Part shown: positions 15,612-24,186 of the stretch, one piece after another | How positions within the stretch are numbered: the first letter of the stretch is position 1 | Layout: each line of letters opens with the position of its first letter | Notes under the pieces: generated by a model | Told to the model about the DNA's origin: nothing | Seen by the model: only the letters and a program-made list of their open reading frames with translations | Database searches by the model: none | Position numbers and translations under genes: made by a program | DNA from: Lentilactobacillus laojiaonis | Lineage (GTDB): Bacteria; Bacillota; Bacilli; Lactobacillales; Lactobacillaceae | Direction of reading: 5' to 3' | Assembly: GCF_020616595.1 (NCBI RefSeq) | Contig: NZ_CP085278.1 | Span: 434,001-498,000, forward strand | Length of the DNA: 64,000 nt

Positions 15612-18138
15612 ATCCATTAATATTTACGGGTATGGTAAATGGAGCGATCAAAAATTTGAGTTTAATTCATCAATGCAAGTAATTTATGGCCCCAATGAAG
15701 CAGGTAAAAGTACGATTTTGGATTTTATAAAATCAATGATTTTTGGTTTCCAAACTAAGGTTCAAGCTACTCATGGACAATATATTCCTAAAAATGGTAG
15801 TCCTTATGGTGGAGAAATTGTTTTTGAAGAGTCAGGGAAACTTTATAAACTAATTCGGACCAAAGGAACTAGGGGAGGGAAAATTCAGTTTTTTGATGAA
15901 ACTACAGGAGAAAGTTTAACTAAAGCTGATTTTTTAAAGATGATCGACCCGATTGATCGAAAAATTTATGATCGAATTTTTTATTTTGGTGAATATGAAT
16001 TAAATACACTATATAAGTTATCTAGTGAGGAATTACAAAATAAAATTCATCAAATTGGCTTGACCTCTTCTAGTCAATGGATTGAATTGAGTAAAAAATT
16101 TAATAAGGAAATTGAAAATCTATATGCTCCTAAAGGTACTACTAGAATTATTAATAAACAATTAAATCGTTATCAAACGCAAAAATTGGAACTTGATAAA
16201 TTTAATAATAACTATTCAGAGTACCAACAAATCAAAACTAATTATGATGAAAATAAAGTTAAAGTTAGTGATTTAAATGATCAGATTAATAATCAAAATA
16301 AATTATTAGTAGAGTATAAGAATTATCAACACTTATTACCCGTAGTTCAACGATTTAATGAATTAAAGTCCTTAAATGATGATAATATCCAAACAGGATT
16401 TTCTATCGAGGATAAACAATCCTTAGATGCTTTAGTACAGAATAGGAATTTAAATGAGCATGAGCTAACGGGATTAACTGACCAAATTACTAAATTAAAA
16501 GAATTTGATAAAAACCCTGATATCGAATTTTATCGAGCAAATCAAAATCAAATTAGAGAATTGATGAGTGATTTAGATGCTCAGCTAGCTAATCGTGCTA
16601 AACTTGAGAAACTCAATAATGAAATAGCGGAATCTAAGAATAAAATTAGCCAGCTTAAAAATTCTTTTATAAAAGAAAATCATAAGCAAGTTCCAGTTAA
16701 ATTAACTGAAACCGATATTGCAAGTTTTAAAGAAATTATTTCGCAGACTGATTCGGCAGAAAATTTAAATAACAATTTTTCAAAATATTTATCTGTTGAA
16801 AACTATGTATTCTTACCGATTGTGGCGTTAATTCCACTTGGTTTAGCTATTTTCTTTAAACCTTATATAATGAATTTAGTAATCACCTCTGCAACATTAA
16901 TAATTTTATACTTAGCTTTAATTGGCATAGTCATGGTTAAGAATCCGAACAAGCAACGAGTTAGACAATTCAAAAAAAATAATGCTAGATTAAAATTGAT
17001 AGCTCAACATGGGAATTTAACAAATTATCCTCAAAACGAGTGGTTACTAGTACAAGAAAAGCTAAAACAATTAGATGATTTGAATGAAAAGTTGCTTAGA
17101 AATCAACAGCAAGTATCAAAGTTACGCGATCAATTGAAAAATTATACTGCTAAGTGGTCATTCTTTAGCTCATATTTGAAGGTTAGTGTAAATAATATGA
17201 ATCAGTTAACCGACATTGTAAATCAACTAATCCTCAGAAATGATCGTAATCAGCGTAATGAAGTTGAAATTAGTGAATTAAAGCTAAAGATTAATACTAA
17301 AAAAAGCGCAATTCAAACAATAAATCAACAAATTAAAGAGTTTTTAAACGATAGAAAACAATTTTCGGTTGATGAATTTTTAAAAGAATATGTTAACCAG
17401 CAAGCTATAGAATCAAGATTAAATGAAAAAAATATCTTAAAGCAGCAGCTTAAAGGACAAGATGTCGATGCTATTCAGGCAACTGATTGGAATTATAAAA
17501 TTGATGTAACCCAAAGCCGATTATCTGAATTGCAGAAGTTACTTAGTGATTTAAATCAGCAACAGGCAGAAGCGAGCTTAAAAATCACTGAATTAACTAA
17601 TAGCGGAAAAAGTCTTGAACTTAGACAAACTCTTGAAAATTTAAAAACTGAAATTATGCAAAATATTAAACAATTATTAGCATTACAACTAAATGTTAAA
17701 TTAATTAATTGCTTTTTAGATTTAGCTAGTCAGAATCGCTTTCCTAAAATATCAAAATTAGCGGAACGCTATTTTAGAATTTTAACCAATCAAAAATATC
17801 AATACGTTAAATTTGAAGATAAAATTAGGGTTTATAATAACAACGACGAACAATTTCTAATTAATGAACTATCAAGAGGAACTTTAGAACAATTATATCT
17901 AGCTTTAATTTTGGCGCTAGCTGTAGAATTTAGTAAAATATATCAATTTCCGATTATTATCGATGATGGCTTGGTTAATTTTGATATCCAAAGAAAATCA
18001 TCCGCTTTAGAGTTGATTAATGATATTTCAAAAACTAATCAAATTATATATGTGACTGCTAATAATAAAATTTTAGGATCTGATATTAAATCAATTATTG
18101 ATTTAAGTAATCAAAACAAAAAATCCGTTACTGATTAA
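15601..18138 (+). CDS. yhaN: YhaN-type SMC/Rad50-like ATPase with a central membrane segment
   Basis: 845 residues from TTG (848 from an ATG at 15592). The Walker A loop GPNEAGKSTILDF is near residue 35. Long coiled-coil stretches follow (about 170-400 and 470-700). The C-terminal head has ELSRGTLEQLYLALILAL (signature) and the Walker B stretch FPIIIDDGLVNFD near 790. Two hydrophobic helices at about 404-424 and 428-450 sit at the coil tip, implying membrane attachment. GGAG at 15587-15590 is only one base from the ATG but 10 from the in-frame TTG at 15601, so the TTG is preferred. It overlaps the yhaO stop, suggesting coupled translation of partners. Confidence 0.85.
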   Translation: MIIKSINIYGYGKWSDQKFEFNSSMQVIYGPNEAGKSTILDFIKSMIFGFQTKVQATHGQYIPKNGSPYGGEIVFEESGKLYKLIRTKGTRGGKIQFFDETTGESLTKADFLKMIDPIDRKIYDRIFYFGEYELNTLYKLSSEELQNKIHQIGLTSSSQWIELSKKFNKEIENLYAPKGTTRIINKQLNRYQTQKLELDKFNNNYSEYQQIKTNYDENKVKVSDLNDQINNQNKLLVEYKNYQHLLPVVQRFNELKSLNDDNIQTGFSIEDKQSLDALVQNRNLNEHELTGLTDQITKLKEFDKNPDIEFYRANQNQIRELMSDLDAQLANRAKLEKLNNEIAESKNKISQLKNSFIKENHKQVPVKLTETDIASFKEIISQTDSAENLNNNFSKYLSVENYVFLPIVALIPLGLAIFFKPYIMNLVITSATLIILYLALIGIVMVKNPNKQRVRQFKKNNARLKLIAQHGNLTNYPQNEWLLVQEKLKQLDDLNEKLLRNQQQVSKLRDQLKNYTAKWSFFSSYLKVSVNNMNQLTDIVNQLILRNDRNQRNEVEISELKLKINTKKSAIQTINQQIKEFLNDRKQFSVDEFLKEYVNQQAIESRLNEKNILKQQLKGQDVDAIQATDWNYKIDVTQSRLSELQKLLSDLNQQQAEASLKITELTNSGKSLELRQTLENLKTEIMQNIKQLLALQLNVKLINCFLDLASQNRFPKISKLAERYFRILTNQKYQYVKFEDKIRVYNNNDEQFLINELSRGTLEQLYLALILALAVEFSKIYQFPIIIDDGLVNFDIQRKSSALELINDISKTNQIIYVTANNKILGSDIKSIIDLSNQNKKSVTD

Positions 18139-18155
18139 TCAGTAACGGATTTTTT
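18121..18155. terminator. Bidirectional terminator between yhaN and prsA
   Basis: A 14-bp perfect stem (18121-18134 with 18139-18152) and TTAA loop, with A's before and T's after, between convergent genes. Confidence 0.88.
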
Positions 18156-18161
18156 ATAAGT

Positions 18162-19067
18162 TTATTGGTTATTTGAAGTAGTTGCAGTTGTGTCTGATGA
18201 GCTTGATGATAAGTAATCTGAAAGAACATTCTTAAGGTCGTTATCTTCGATAGTAACGTCACCTTTTTTAAGAACTTTAGTTACAACAGATTTTAAGTAA
18301 GTGCTATCGCTCATTTTAGAATCAACAATTTGGTCTTTTAATTCATCTTTGTGGTCTTCCCATTTACCTTTGTCAGGATGGTTTACCATTTGAATTACTT
18401 CATAACCATATTGAGTTTTAACTGGTTTCTTAGTATATTCGCCATTCTTTAATTCAAAAGCGGCTTTTCTAAAGTTAGAATCTAAAGTAGTGTTAGTATT
18501 GTCAAAGGCATCAATACGGCCACCTTTGTTTTTGGTTGCAGTATCAGTTGAGTATTTTTTAGCAAGACTTGAGAAACTGTCACCATCATTTAATTTATCA
18601 ATAACAGTTTGAGCAGTTGATTCCTTAGCTACTAAAATTTGGTTAACAGTAACTTTAGGTTGGTATGATTTAAATTGTTTCTTTAAATCAGCATCTGAGA
18701 ACTTAGTATTTGCTTTAACAGCTTGTTTTAATAATAAGTTAGAACGAATGTCTTTTTTAAGACTTGATTCAGTCATTCCATTTTGTTGAAGAACAGTTTT
18801 AAATGATGAACCATATTGTTTCTTGTAAGTATTCAATTCGTTGTTAACGTCAGATGATTTTACTTTATCACCGAATTGCTTTTCTAATACTTTATTTAAA
18901 ATCATTTGTTGTAAAACTTGTTTACCATTTGAGGTCTTTTTCATGCTGCTATAGTATTCGCTTTGAGTAACTTTACCGCCGTTAGTTGTAGCAACAGTTT
19001 TACTACCACAGGCCACTAAAGTTAAACTCATGAATACGCCGGCTAAACCAACTAGCCATTTTTTCAT
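18162..19067 (-). CDS. prsA: Foldase lipoprotein PrsA (parvulin peptidyl-prolyl isomerase)
   Basis: 301 residues. The signal peptide [20 protein letters not shown] ends in a lipobox, so Cys20 is lipidated and the protein faces outward. An N-terminal helical chaperone region is followed by a parvulin domain (about 135-225) with VNQILVAKE and [11 protein letters not shown], then a helical and Ser/Thr-rich tail. PrsA folds secreted proteins and penicillin-binding proteins at the membrane surface. The frame extends 24 codons upstream, but the signal peptide and AGGATGTG set the start at 19067. Two TTTACTTAAG copies 20 bp apart lie just upstream of its promoter region. Confidence 0.93.
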   Translation of the reverse strand: MKKWLVGLAGVFMSLTLVACGSKTVATTNGGKVTQSEYYSSMKKTSNGKQVLQQMILNKVLEKQFGDKVKSSDVNNELNTYKKQYGSSFKTVLQQNGMTESSLKKDIRSNLLLKQAVKANTKFSDADLKKQFKSYQPKVTVNQILVAKESTAQTVIDKLNDGDSFSSLAKKYSTDTATKNKGGRIDAFDNTNTTLDSNFRKAAFELKNGEYTKKPVKTQYGYEVIQMVNHPDKGKWEDHKDELKDQIVDSKMSDSTYLKSVVTKVLKKGDVTIEDNDLKNVLSDYLSSSSSDTTATTSNNQ

Positions 19068-19117
19068 AAAATAACACATCCTATTCTTAAATTTTAGACA
19101 CAGTTTGTCATGAGTAA

Positions 19118-19147
19118 ATAATAACATAAACCATATCATTTTCAGAA
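19118..19147 (-). promoter_or_regulatory. Possible prsA promoter with a weak -35
   Basis: On the minus strand TTCTGA (19147-19142) is 18 bases from TATTAT (19123-19118). The -35 is poor, as often seen where an activator is needed. Confidence 0.4.
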
Positions 19148-19159
19148 TTGAATTAATAA

Positions 19160-19189
19160 CTTAAGTAAATATTTGATTTCTTAAGTAAA
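19160..19189 (-). repeat. Tandem direct repeat TTTACTTAAG upstream of prsA
   Basis: TTTACTTAAG occurs at 19189-19180 and again at 19169-19160 on the minus strand, exactly 20 bp (two helical turns) apart. The repeats begin 13 bp upstream of the proposed -35 of prsA, a position typical of activator sites. Confidence 0.5.
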
Positions 19190-19203
19190 AATTCATAAAC
19201 TAA

Positions 19204-19518
19204 TTAAATTTTTTTATTCAAATCTTCAATATATTTATTGATCTCTTCGATTCTAGGTTCAATCATAAAAGTGAATTCGTCAATATCTCGCTTCAATTCA
19301 TTGCTAACTTTATTGATAGCTGGTAATTGTTGCTTAAAATTAGCGAGGGAATTAGTAAAATTTTCTTTTGCATCTTTTACTGAGTAAACTTGCTCTTTTT
19401 TTACTAAGAATTCATTTTTTAAATTATTGAAAAACTCTTGTGGAGTTTCTTTTTTGGAATATAGATATACAGCTAGGCCTGCTGATGATAGGCCAACTAG
19501 TTTCAAGAATGATTTCAT
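19204..19518 (-). CDS. yhaH: YtxH/YhaH-like membrane-anchored small protein
   Basis: 104 residues. One N-terminal hydrophobic helix (LVGLSSAGLAVYLY) is followed by a long charged, coiled-coil-prone region. This is the layout of YtxH-domain proteins such as Bacillus YhaH. The position between prsA and hit matches yhaH in other Bacillota. The frame opens inside hit, but GGTGA five bases before the ATG at 19518 supports the shorter form, which starts 2 bases after the hit stop. Function unknown; operon with hit is likely. Confidence 0.72.
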   Translation of the reverse strand: MKSFLKLVGLSSAGLAVYLYSKKETPQEFFNNLKNEFLVKKEQVYSVKDAKENFTNSLANFKQQLPAINKVSNELKRDIDEFTFMIEPRIEEINKYIEDLNKKI

Positions 19519-19519
19519 T

Positions 19520-19948
19520 TTATTCACCAAAACTTTCTTGAATTGATTTTTGGATTTCACTTAAATCGGTTGGTAAGTATTTTCCTGAATTATCTTTAAA
19601 AGTAATTTTAAATGAATCGTTATCAGTATAGCGTGGAATTAAGTGGAAGTGAGAATGGAAAACAGATTGGTAAGCTACTTCGCCGTTATTACTTAAAATG
19701 TGCATTCCTTTGATGTTAGGATTAGATGCTTGAATTGCACGAGCAATTTTAGGAATTCTAGCAAAAACTTCACTGGCTAGTTTTTCATCATACTCATAAA
19801 TGTTTGAAACGTGTTTTTTGGGAACTACCAAAGTATGTCCCGGTGTAGTCTGAGATAAATCTAAAAAGGCTAGTACTAAATCATCTTCATAAACTTTGTA
19901 GCTAGGGACTTCATCATTAATAATTTTACAAAAAATGCAGTTATCCAA
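19520..19948 (-). CDS. hit: HIT-family nucleotide hydrolase/transferase
   Basis: 142 residues. The start MDNCIFCKI gives the usual zinc-binding cysteine pair, and the active-site histidine triad is present as HSHFHLIPRY near residue 99. HTLVVPKKH near 40 is the substrate-side strand. HIT proteins of the Hint branch hydrolyse aminoacyl- or phosphoramidate-AMP compounds in the cytoplasm. It is divergent from ecsA and heads the hit-yhaH pair, as in Bacillus. Confidence 0.92.
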   Translation of the reverse strand: MDNCIFCKIINDEVPSYKVYEDDLVLAFLDLSQTTPGHTLVVPKKHVSNIYEYDEKLASEVFARIPKIARAIQASNPNIKGMHILSNNGEVAYQSVFHSHFHLIPRYTDNDSFKITFKDNSGKYLPTDLSEIQKSIQESFGE

Positions 19949-20035
19949 AATTTTTCCTTCTTTCTTGATTAGACATAAAAATAATATGTTAATTATAACA
20001 TTAAAACGAGCTAATTTTAGCTAACTTTAGAGTTG

Positions 20036-20044
20036 TGTTATAAT
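20036..20044 (+). promoter_or_regulatory. Extended -10 promoter of ecsAB
   Basis: TG-T-TATAAT forms a perfect extended -10 element. The -35 region (TTTAGC, 17 bases upstream) is weak. It lies 38 bases before the ecsA start. Confidence 0.6.
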
Positions 20045-20081
20045 TGCAAAGTAAATTTATAACGAATGTGATGTGAAAAAA

Positions 20082-20813
20082 ATGACTTTAAAAGTAACAG
20101 ATTTAGTAGGAGGATATTCTCAAGTTCCAGTTTTAAAAAATGTGAATTTTGATATTAAGGATGGCGAACTAGTTGGCTTAATTGGTCTAAATGGTGCTGG
20201 TAAGTCAACAACCATTAATCACATAATCGGTCTCTTAAAACCTTTTTCAGGTTCAATTAAGATTAATGACCTAACCATCAATGAGGATGTTGACGGTTAT
20301 AAAAAACAAATTGCATACATTCCTGAATCTCCAATTGTTTATAAAGAATTAACTTTAAAAGAACATATTGAAATGACAATTATGGCTTATAACCTAGATG
20401 TTGATTTAGCTTGGAATAAGGCTAATGAATTATTAAAAATGTTTAGATTAGAAAATAAGCTAGATTGGTTTCCAGATAATTTTTCTAAAGGAATGCGTCA
20501 AAAAGTTATGATCGTCTGTGCATTTATTACTGACGCTGATCTATATGTGATTGATGAACCATTTTTGGGACTCGATCCACTAGCCGTTGACGACTTACTT
20601 AACTTAATTGATAAAAAGAAGCGTGAAGGTAAAAGCATTTTAATGTCAACCCACGTTTTAGACACAGCTGAAAAATTCTGTGATCGTTTTGTTTTATTGC
20701 ATGACGGCCATGTCCGAATGGAAGGAAATATCGATGAATTACGTAATGCCTTTCCAGATGCTGGTGAGTCTTTAAACGATATTTATTTATCCCTTGCAAA
20801 AGGTGGCGAATAA
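20082..20813 (+). CDS. ecsA: ABC transporter ATPase EcsA
   Basis: 243 residues. It has Walker A GLNGAGKSTT (near residue 38), Q-loop region IPESPIVYKE, signature NFSKGMRQKVM (near 135), Walker B LYVIDEPFLGLDP (near 155) and the H-loop STHVLD (near 190). This matches EcsA, which with EcsB affects secretion, regulated proteolysis and competence in Bacillus. The frame opens at a GTG at 20073, but GTGAT at 20068-20072 is 9 bases from the ATG at 20082. It is divergent from hit and 3 bases ahead of ecsB. Confidence 0.9.
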   Translation: MTLKVTDLVGGYSQVPVLKNVNFDIKDGELVGLIGLNGAGKSTTINHIIGLLKPFSGSIKINDLTINEDVDGYKKQIAYIPESPIVYKELTLKEHIEMTIMAYNLDVDLAWNKANELLKMFRLENKLDWFPDNFSKGMRQKVMIVCAFITDADLYVIDEPFLGLDPLAVDDLLNLIDKKKREGKSILMSTHVLDTAEKFCDRFVLLHDGHVRMEGNIDELRNAFPDAGESLNDIYLSLAKGGE

Positions 20814-20816
20814 ATT

Positions 20817-22040
20817 ATGAGTACTTTTTTTAAACAACGTTTGGGAAATCACGCTAGGGAACTGTTTAGGTATTTAAGATACGTGTTTAATGATTATTTT
20901 ATGTTAGCTCTAATCTTTTTTATTGGGGGAGCTGGATATTATTATTCTAATGCGTTGAAAACTCTTCAGCCTAACCATACTTGGCAGCCGTTGTTGATAC
21001 TAATTGTTTTAGTATTTGGCATTCAGCTGGGTAGATTGGCTACACTAGTTAAACGACCGGACTATGTTTTTTTAATTCCTAGAGAAGGACAGATGCATTC
21101 CTATTTATCTAGAGCCTTTCAATACAGTGCTATTATGGCCTCGGGGATTCAATTAATCATTACGGTTATTTTGTTACCAATTATTGAACTTTCTTTAGGT
21201 TTTAACTCGCTTGAAATTATTAGTTTTTTAATCTTAATGGTTACCTTGAAAATTAGTTGGTTAGATTATGATTATATTAGTAGCTTTCAAGTACAAGATA
21301 AATGGTATCTAAGTAAAGTAATGATTAGGTGGATAATCCCCGTTATAGTATTGGGAATTTCAATTTATTTAAATGTATATATTGGCTTAGCGGTGTCGAT
21401 AGTAGTGTGTGTATTATTGGCTTTTAAGAAAAATACAGCTAAGTATAATCCATTGAATTGGAGAAAGATAATTGATACCGAAGAAGCTCGGATGCATGGG
21501 ATTTATCAGTTCTTCAATTTATTTACAGATGTACCAATGATCTCTGGATCCATTAAAAGAAGAAAATTTTTAGATTTAATTTTGAAGAAAATTAAACTTA
21601 TTCCACAAAATACGTATTTGTATCTTTACTCTCATGGAATTATCCGTGATAATGAGATGAGTGGTTTATATCGTAGACTAACTATTATTGGCGGAATCTT
21701 ATTGTTATTAGTAACCGGTAAGATTTTACCGATAATCTTATGTTTACTTTTCATCTATTTAATCGGTTTTCAATTAATTCCTTTTTATTTTCATTTTTAT
21801 GATAATGTCTTTGTTCATATCTATCCAATTAATCAAAAAAATCAAATTAAAAGCTTTCAAACAGTTATCGGTTGGATGTTGGTAACTACTGCTATAATAT
21901 TTGGAATCATAGTTGGAATAGCAAACTATAAAAATGTTAATACAATTCTGGGAGTGGTATTTGGTGAAGCAATTGAGTTATTTATCTTCTTAAAAATATA
22001 CTTACCTCGAAGAATTAAAAAAAGCGAATTTAATAGATAA
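20817..22040 (+). CDS. ecsB: ABC transporter permease EcsB
   Basis: 407 residues with about nine or ten hydrophobic helices arranged in two groups around a hydrophilic middle (about 200-290). It starts 3 bases after ecsA and is the membrane partner of that ATPase. The N-terminal FKQRLGNHARELFRYLRYVFND is typical of EcsB. The transported substrate is unknown in the family. A hairpin follows. Confidence 0.88.
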   Translation: MSTFFKQRLGNHARELFRYLRYVFNDYFMLALIFFIGGAGYYYSNALKTLQPNHTWQPLLILIVLVFGIQLGRLATLVKRPDYVFLIPREGQMHSYLSRAFQYSAIMASGIQLIITVILLPIIELSLGFNSLEIISFLILMVTLKISWLDYDYISSFQVQDKWYLSKVMIRWIIPVIVLGISIYLNVYIGLAVSIVVCVLLAFKKNTAKYNPLNWRKIIDTEEARMHGIYQFFNLFTDVPMISGSIKRRKFLDLILKKIKLIPQNTYLYLYSHGIIRDNEMSGLYRRLTIIGGILLLLVTGKILPIILCLLFIYLIGFQLIPFYFHFYDNVFVHIYPINQKNQIKSFQTVIGWMLVTTAIIFGIIVGIANYKNVNTILGVVFGEAIELFIFLKIYLPRRIKKSEFNR

Positions 22041-22047
22041 TTAAAGT

Positions 22048-22077
22048 AAAAGGATGAATCAAATGATTCATCCTTTA
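22048..22077 (+). terminator. Hairpin after ecsB, weak terminator
   Basis: A 13-bp stem (22048-22060 with 22065-22077) is followed by AT-rich sequence rather than a T run. It may only weaken read-through into trmB. Confidence 0.5.
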
Positions 22078-22103
22078 ATATTTATAAATATAGGAGTGCA
22101 ATT

Positions 22104-22751
22104 ATGCGAATTAGAAAAAAACCTTGGGCAGATCAATTTATTAGTGACAACGAAAAATATGTTACCGATGAACCTAAAAAATATTTAGGAAAATGGCAAG
22201 AACGATTTGAAAAACAACAACCATTATATGTGGAAGTAGGAACGGGAAAAGGCCAATTTATTATTGAAATGGCTAAACGTAATCCACATATTAATTTTAT
22301 TGGTGTAGAAATTCAACGTTCAGTAATTGCTGTTGCATTAAAGAAACTATTAAACGATCCACTACCTAATCTTCAATTAGTTATCACCGATGGTGGTGAC
22401 ATTAACGAAATTTTTTATCCTAAAGAAGTTGCTAAGCTATTTTTAAACTTTTCAGATCCATGGCCTAAAAAACGTCATGCTAAACGTAGATTAACTTCAC
22501 CAAGATTTTTGGATACTTATAAAGAAGTCTTATCAGATGACGGAAACATTGAATTTAAAACTGATAATCGGGGACTATTTGAATATTCATTAACCAGTTT
22601 AAATAATTATGGAATGAAATTTGAATACGTTTCGCTAGATTTGCATAAATCTCCTGAAAATGAAGAAAATGTAGAAACTGAGTATGAACAAAAATTTAGC
22701 AAAAAAGGTCCTATTTATAAATTAATTGCTAGATTTAATGAGGCTTCTTAA
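22104..22751 (+). CDS. trmB: tRNA (guanine-N7-)-methyltransferase
   Basis: 215 residues. The SAM site is VEVGTGKGQFIIEMAKRNP (near residue 42). FLNFSDPWPKKRHAKRRLT (near 115) is the TrmB signature, and EFKTDNRGLFEYS follows. It methylates G46 of tRNA. GGAGTG precedes the ATG. Its last 17 bases overlap the end of a convergent small gene. Position after ecsAB is conserved in lactobacilli. Confidence 0.95.
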   Translation: MRIRKKPWADQFISDNEKYVTDEPKKYLGKWQERFEKQQPLYVEVGTGKGQFIIEMAKRNPHINFIGVEIQRSVIAVALKKLLNDPLPNLQLVITDGGDINEIFYPKEVAKLFLNFSDPWPKKRHAKRRLTSPRFLDTYKEVLSDDGNIEFKTDNRGLFEYSLTSLNNYGMKFEYVSLDLHKSPENEENVETEYEQKFSKKGPIYKLIARFNEAS

Positions 22752-23046
22752 CGGAATATTTAACAACTTTTTGATCCATCATGTCACTAACGAATTCGAT
22801 GGTAGATTGTTGACCGTGATCGTTTAGTATTAATCCACCTTTGCAGAGCATGGTATCGTCGGTAACAATTGGAGATTCTTCAATCCAACTACCAACTATT
22901 GAGACGTTATTATCACTAAATTGCTTTTTGGCGTTATTTAGGATTTGGTTATATAAAATTTTTTGTTTGTGTTTATTATTTTGGTGAATAATTTGAGAAG
23001 TTACTAAGCCCAGAGCAATACCCCAAATAAGCTTATGTTTTTTCAT
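22735..23046 (-). CDS. Small signal-anchored protein, possibly PepSY-like
   Basis: 103 residues from the ATG at 23046, which is preceded by a perfect AGGAGGT; the longer frame upstream is not supported. One hydrophobic stretch (LIWGIALGLVTSQII) near the N-terminus suggests an anchor. The exported part contains SIVGSWIEESPIV and ends with STIEFVSDMMDQKVVKYS, which resembles the strand pattern of PepSY domains, but this is tentative. Lactobacilli often have such a gene between trmB and ytpP. It overlaps the trmB end by 17 bases. Confidence 0.55.
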   Translation of the reverse strand: MKKHKLIWGIALGLVTSQIIHQNNKHKQKILYNQILNNAKKQFSDNNVSIVGSWIEESPIVTDDTMLCKGGLILNDHGQQSTIEFVSDMMDQKVVKYSVKKPH

Positions 23047-23110
23047 GTTATTACCTCCTAAATGATAGATATATTTTATATTATAAAACTTTTTCAATAA
23101 AAATGATTTA

Positions 23111-23127
23111 ATAACTATATGAGTTAT
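23111..23127. repeat. Inverted repeat ATAACT-N5-AGTTAT in the ytpP promoter region
   Basis: The 17-bp inverted repeat overlaps a TATAAT (23125-23130) upstream of ytpP, in the region divergent from the small anchored gene. It may be an operator; no regulator is suggested by the context. Confidence 0.35.
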
Positions 23128-23172
23128 AATATATATAAACAAGAATAATAAAATAAAGAGAGGGATACTATT

Positions 23173-23493
23173 ATGCAAACTTTATCTAAAGAAACAACTA
23201 TGGAACAACTTACTCAGGAAATTAGTAGCGGTAAAACCATGTTATTTTTCACTGCCGGATGGTGTCCAGACTGTCGTTTTATTAAACCATTCATGCCAGA
23301 AATCGAAGAAGAATTTAAGGACTATAAATTTATCGAAGTAGATCGTGATGATAATATGGATTTAGCAATCGAATTTAATATCTTCGGAATACCAAGCTTT
23401 ATTGCTTTTGAAAATGGTAAGGAAATTGGAAGATATGTTAATAAAGATCGAAAAACTAAAGCACAAGTTGAAGATTTTATAAACAACTTATAA
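23173..23493 (+). CDS. ytpP: Thioredoxin-like protein YtpP
   Basis: 106 residues, thioredoxin fold. The active site is GWCPDCRF near residue 34 (CPDC instead of the usual CGPC), with the cis-proline region FGIPSFIAFENG near 75. It probably reduces disulfides or bacillithiol-type mixed disulfides in the cytoplasm. Order ytpP-ytpR-sftA-murC is the Bacillus order, which supports the name. GAGAGGG precedes the ATG. Confidence 0.88.
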   Translation: MQTLSKETTMEQLTQEISSGKTMLFFTAGWCPDCRFIKPFMPEIEEEFKDYKFIEVDRDDNMDLAIEFNIFGIPSFIAFENGKEIGRYVNKDRKTKAQVEDFINNL

Positions 23494-23527
23494 TTTTAAT
23501 TATTAATTTTGGAAGGATTTTTAGTCA

Positions 23528-24169
23528 ATGCTAATTGCAAGTTATAACCCTAAAAGTACAAAAGATACATTAATTTTAGTAATGAATCCTGATGTTGAAA
23601 CTCAAGCAGTGGAAACTAAAGGCGACATTGTTAGAATTTTTGATGAAGACACTAATCAAACACTCGGATACAATATTTTTAATATTAGTAAAATTATTCC
23701 TGAAATTACTAGTGAAAATGGACAAGTCAATCTCTCAGAAGAGGAAGTTTCTAAGTTAAATGACCAATTAACTAAAAATGGATTTAGTGCAGATATTGTT
23801 GCTGATAATGATCCCAAATTTGTTGTGGGTTATGTAAAATCCATTGAGGATCATCCTGACTCAGATCATCTTAAAATTACGCATACCCAAGTGGATGATG
23901 GTCAAGAATTACAAATCGTTAGTGGTTCACCAAATATGCAGGCTGACATTAAGGTAGTTGTTGCTAAGGTTGGTGCTATGATGCCGGATGGATTAATTAT
24001 TTGGCCTGGTAAATTACGCGGTGTAAAAAGTGATGGAATGATTGTTTCGGGTAGAGAATTAAAACTTAAAAACGCTCCTCAAGTACCAGGAGCATTGATA
24101 TTACCAAATGATTTTCAAGAAATTGGACAATCATTTGATTTCGATAAAGCACAAAATTTATTCAATTAA
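23528..24169 (+). CDS. ytpR: YtpR-family tRNA-binding domain protein
   Basis: 213 residues. The C-terminal half (about 100-205) is an EMAP/Arc1p-like OB-fold with VGYVKSIEDHPDSDHLKIT and GMIVSGREL, the same domain as at the PheT N-terminus. The N-terminal DUF4479-type domain covers about 1-95. It probably binds tRNA; the role is not known. It lies between ytpP and sftA. Confidence 0.88.
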   Translation: MLIASYNPKSTKDTLILVMNPDVETQAVETKGDIVRIFDEDTNQTLGYNIFNISKIIPEITSENGQVNLSEEEVSKLNDQLTKNGFSADIVADNDPKFVVGYVKSIEDHPDSDHLKITHTQVDDGQELQIVSGSPNMQADIKVVVAKVGAMMPDGLIIWPGKLRGVKSDGMIVSGRELKLKNAPQVPGALILPNDFQEIGQSFDFDKAQNLFN

Positions 24170-24186
24170 AAATTTAGGGTGACAAT

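Noticed and set aside
19991-20030. Repeated AGCTAA/TTTAG blocks before ecsA as an operator
   Set aside because: Short and AT-rich with irregular spacing; no clear symmetry.
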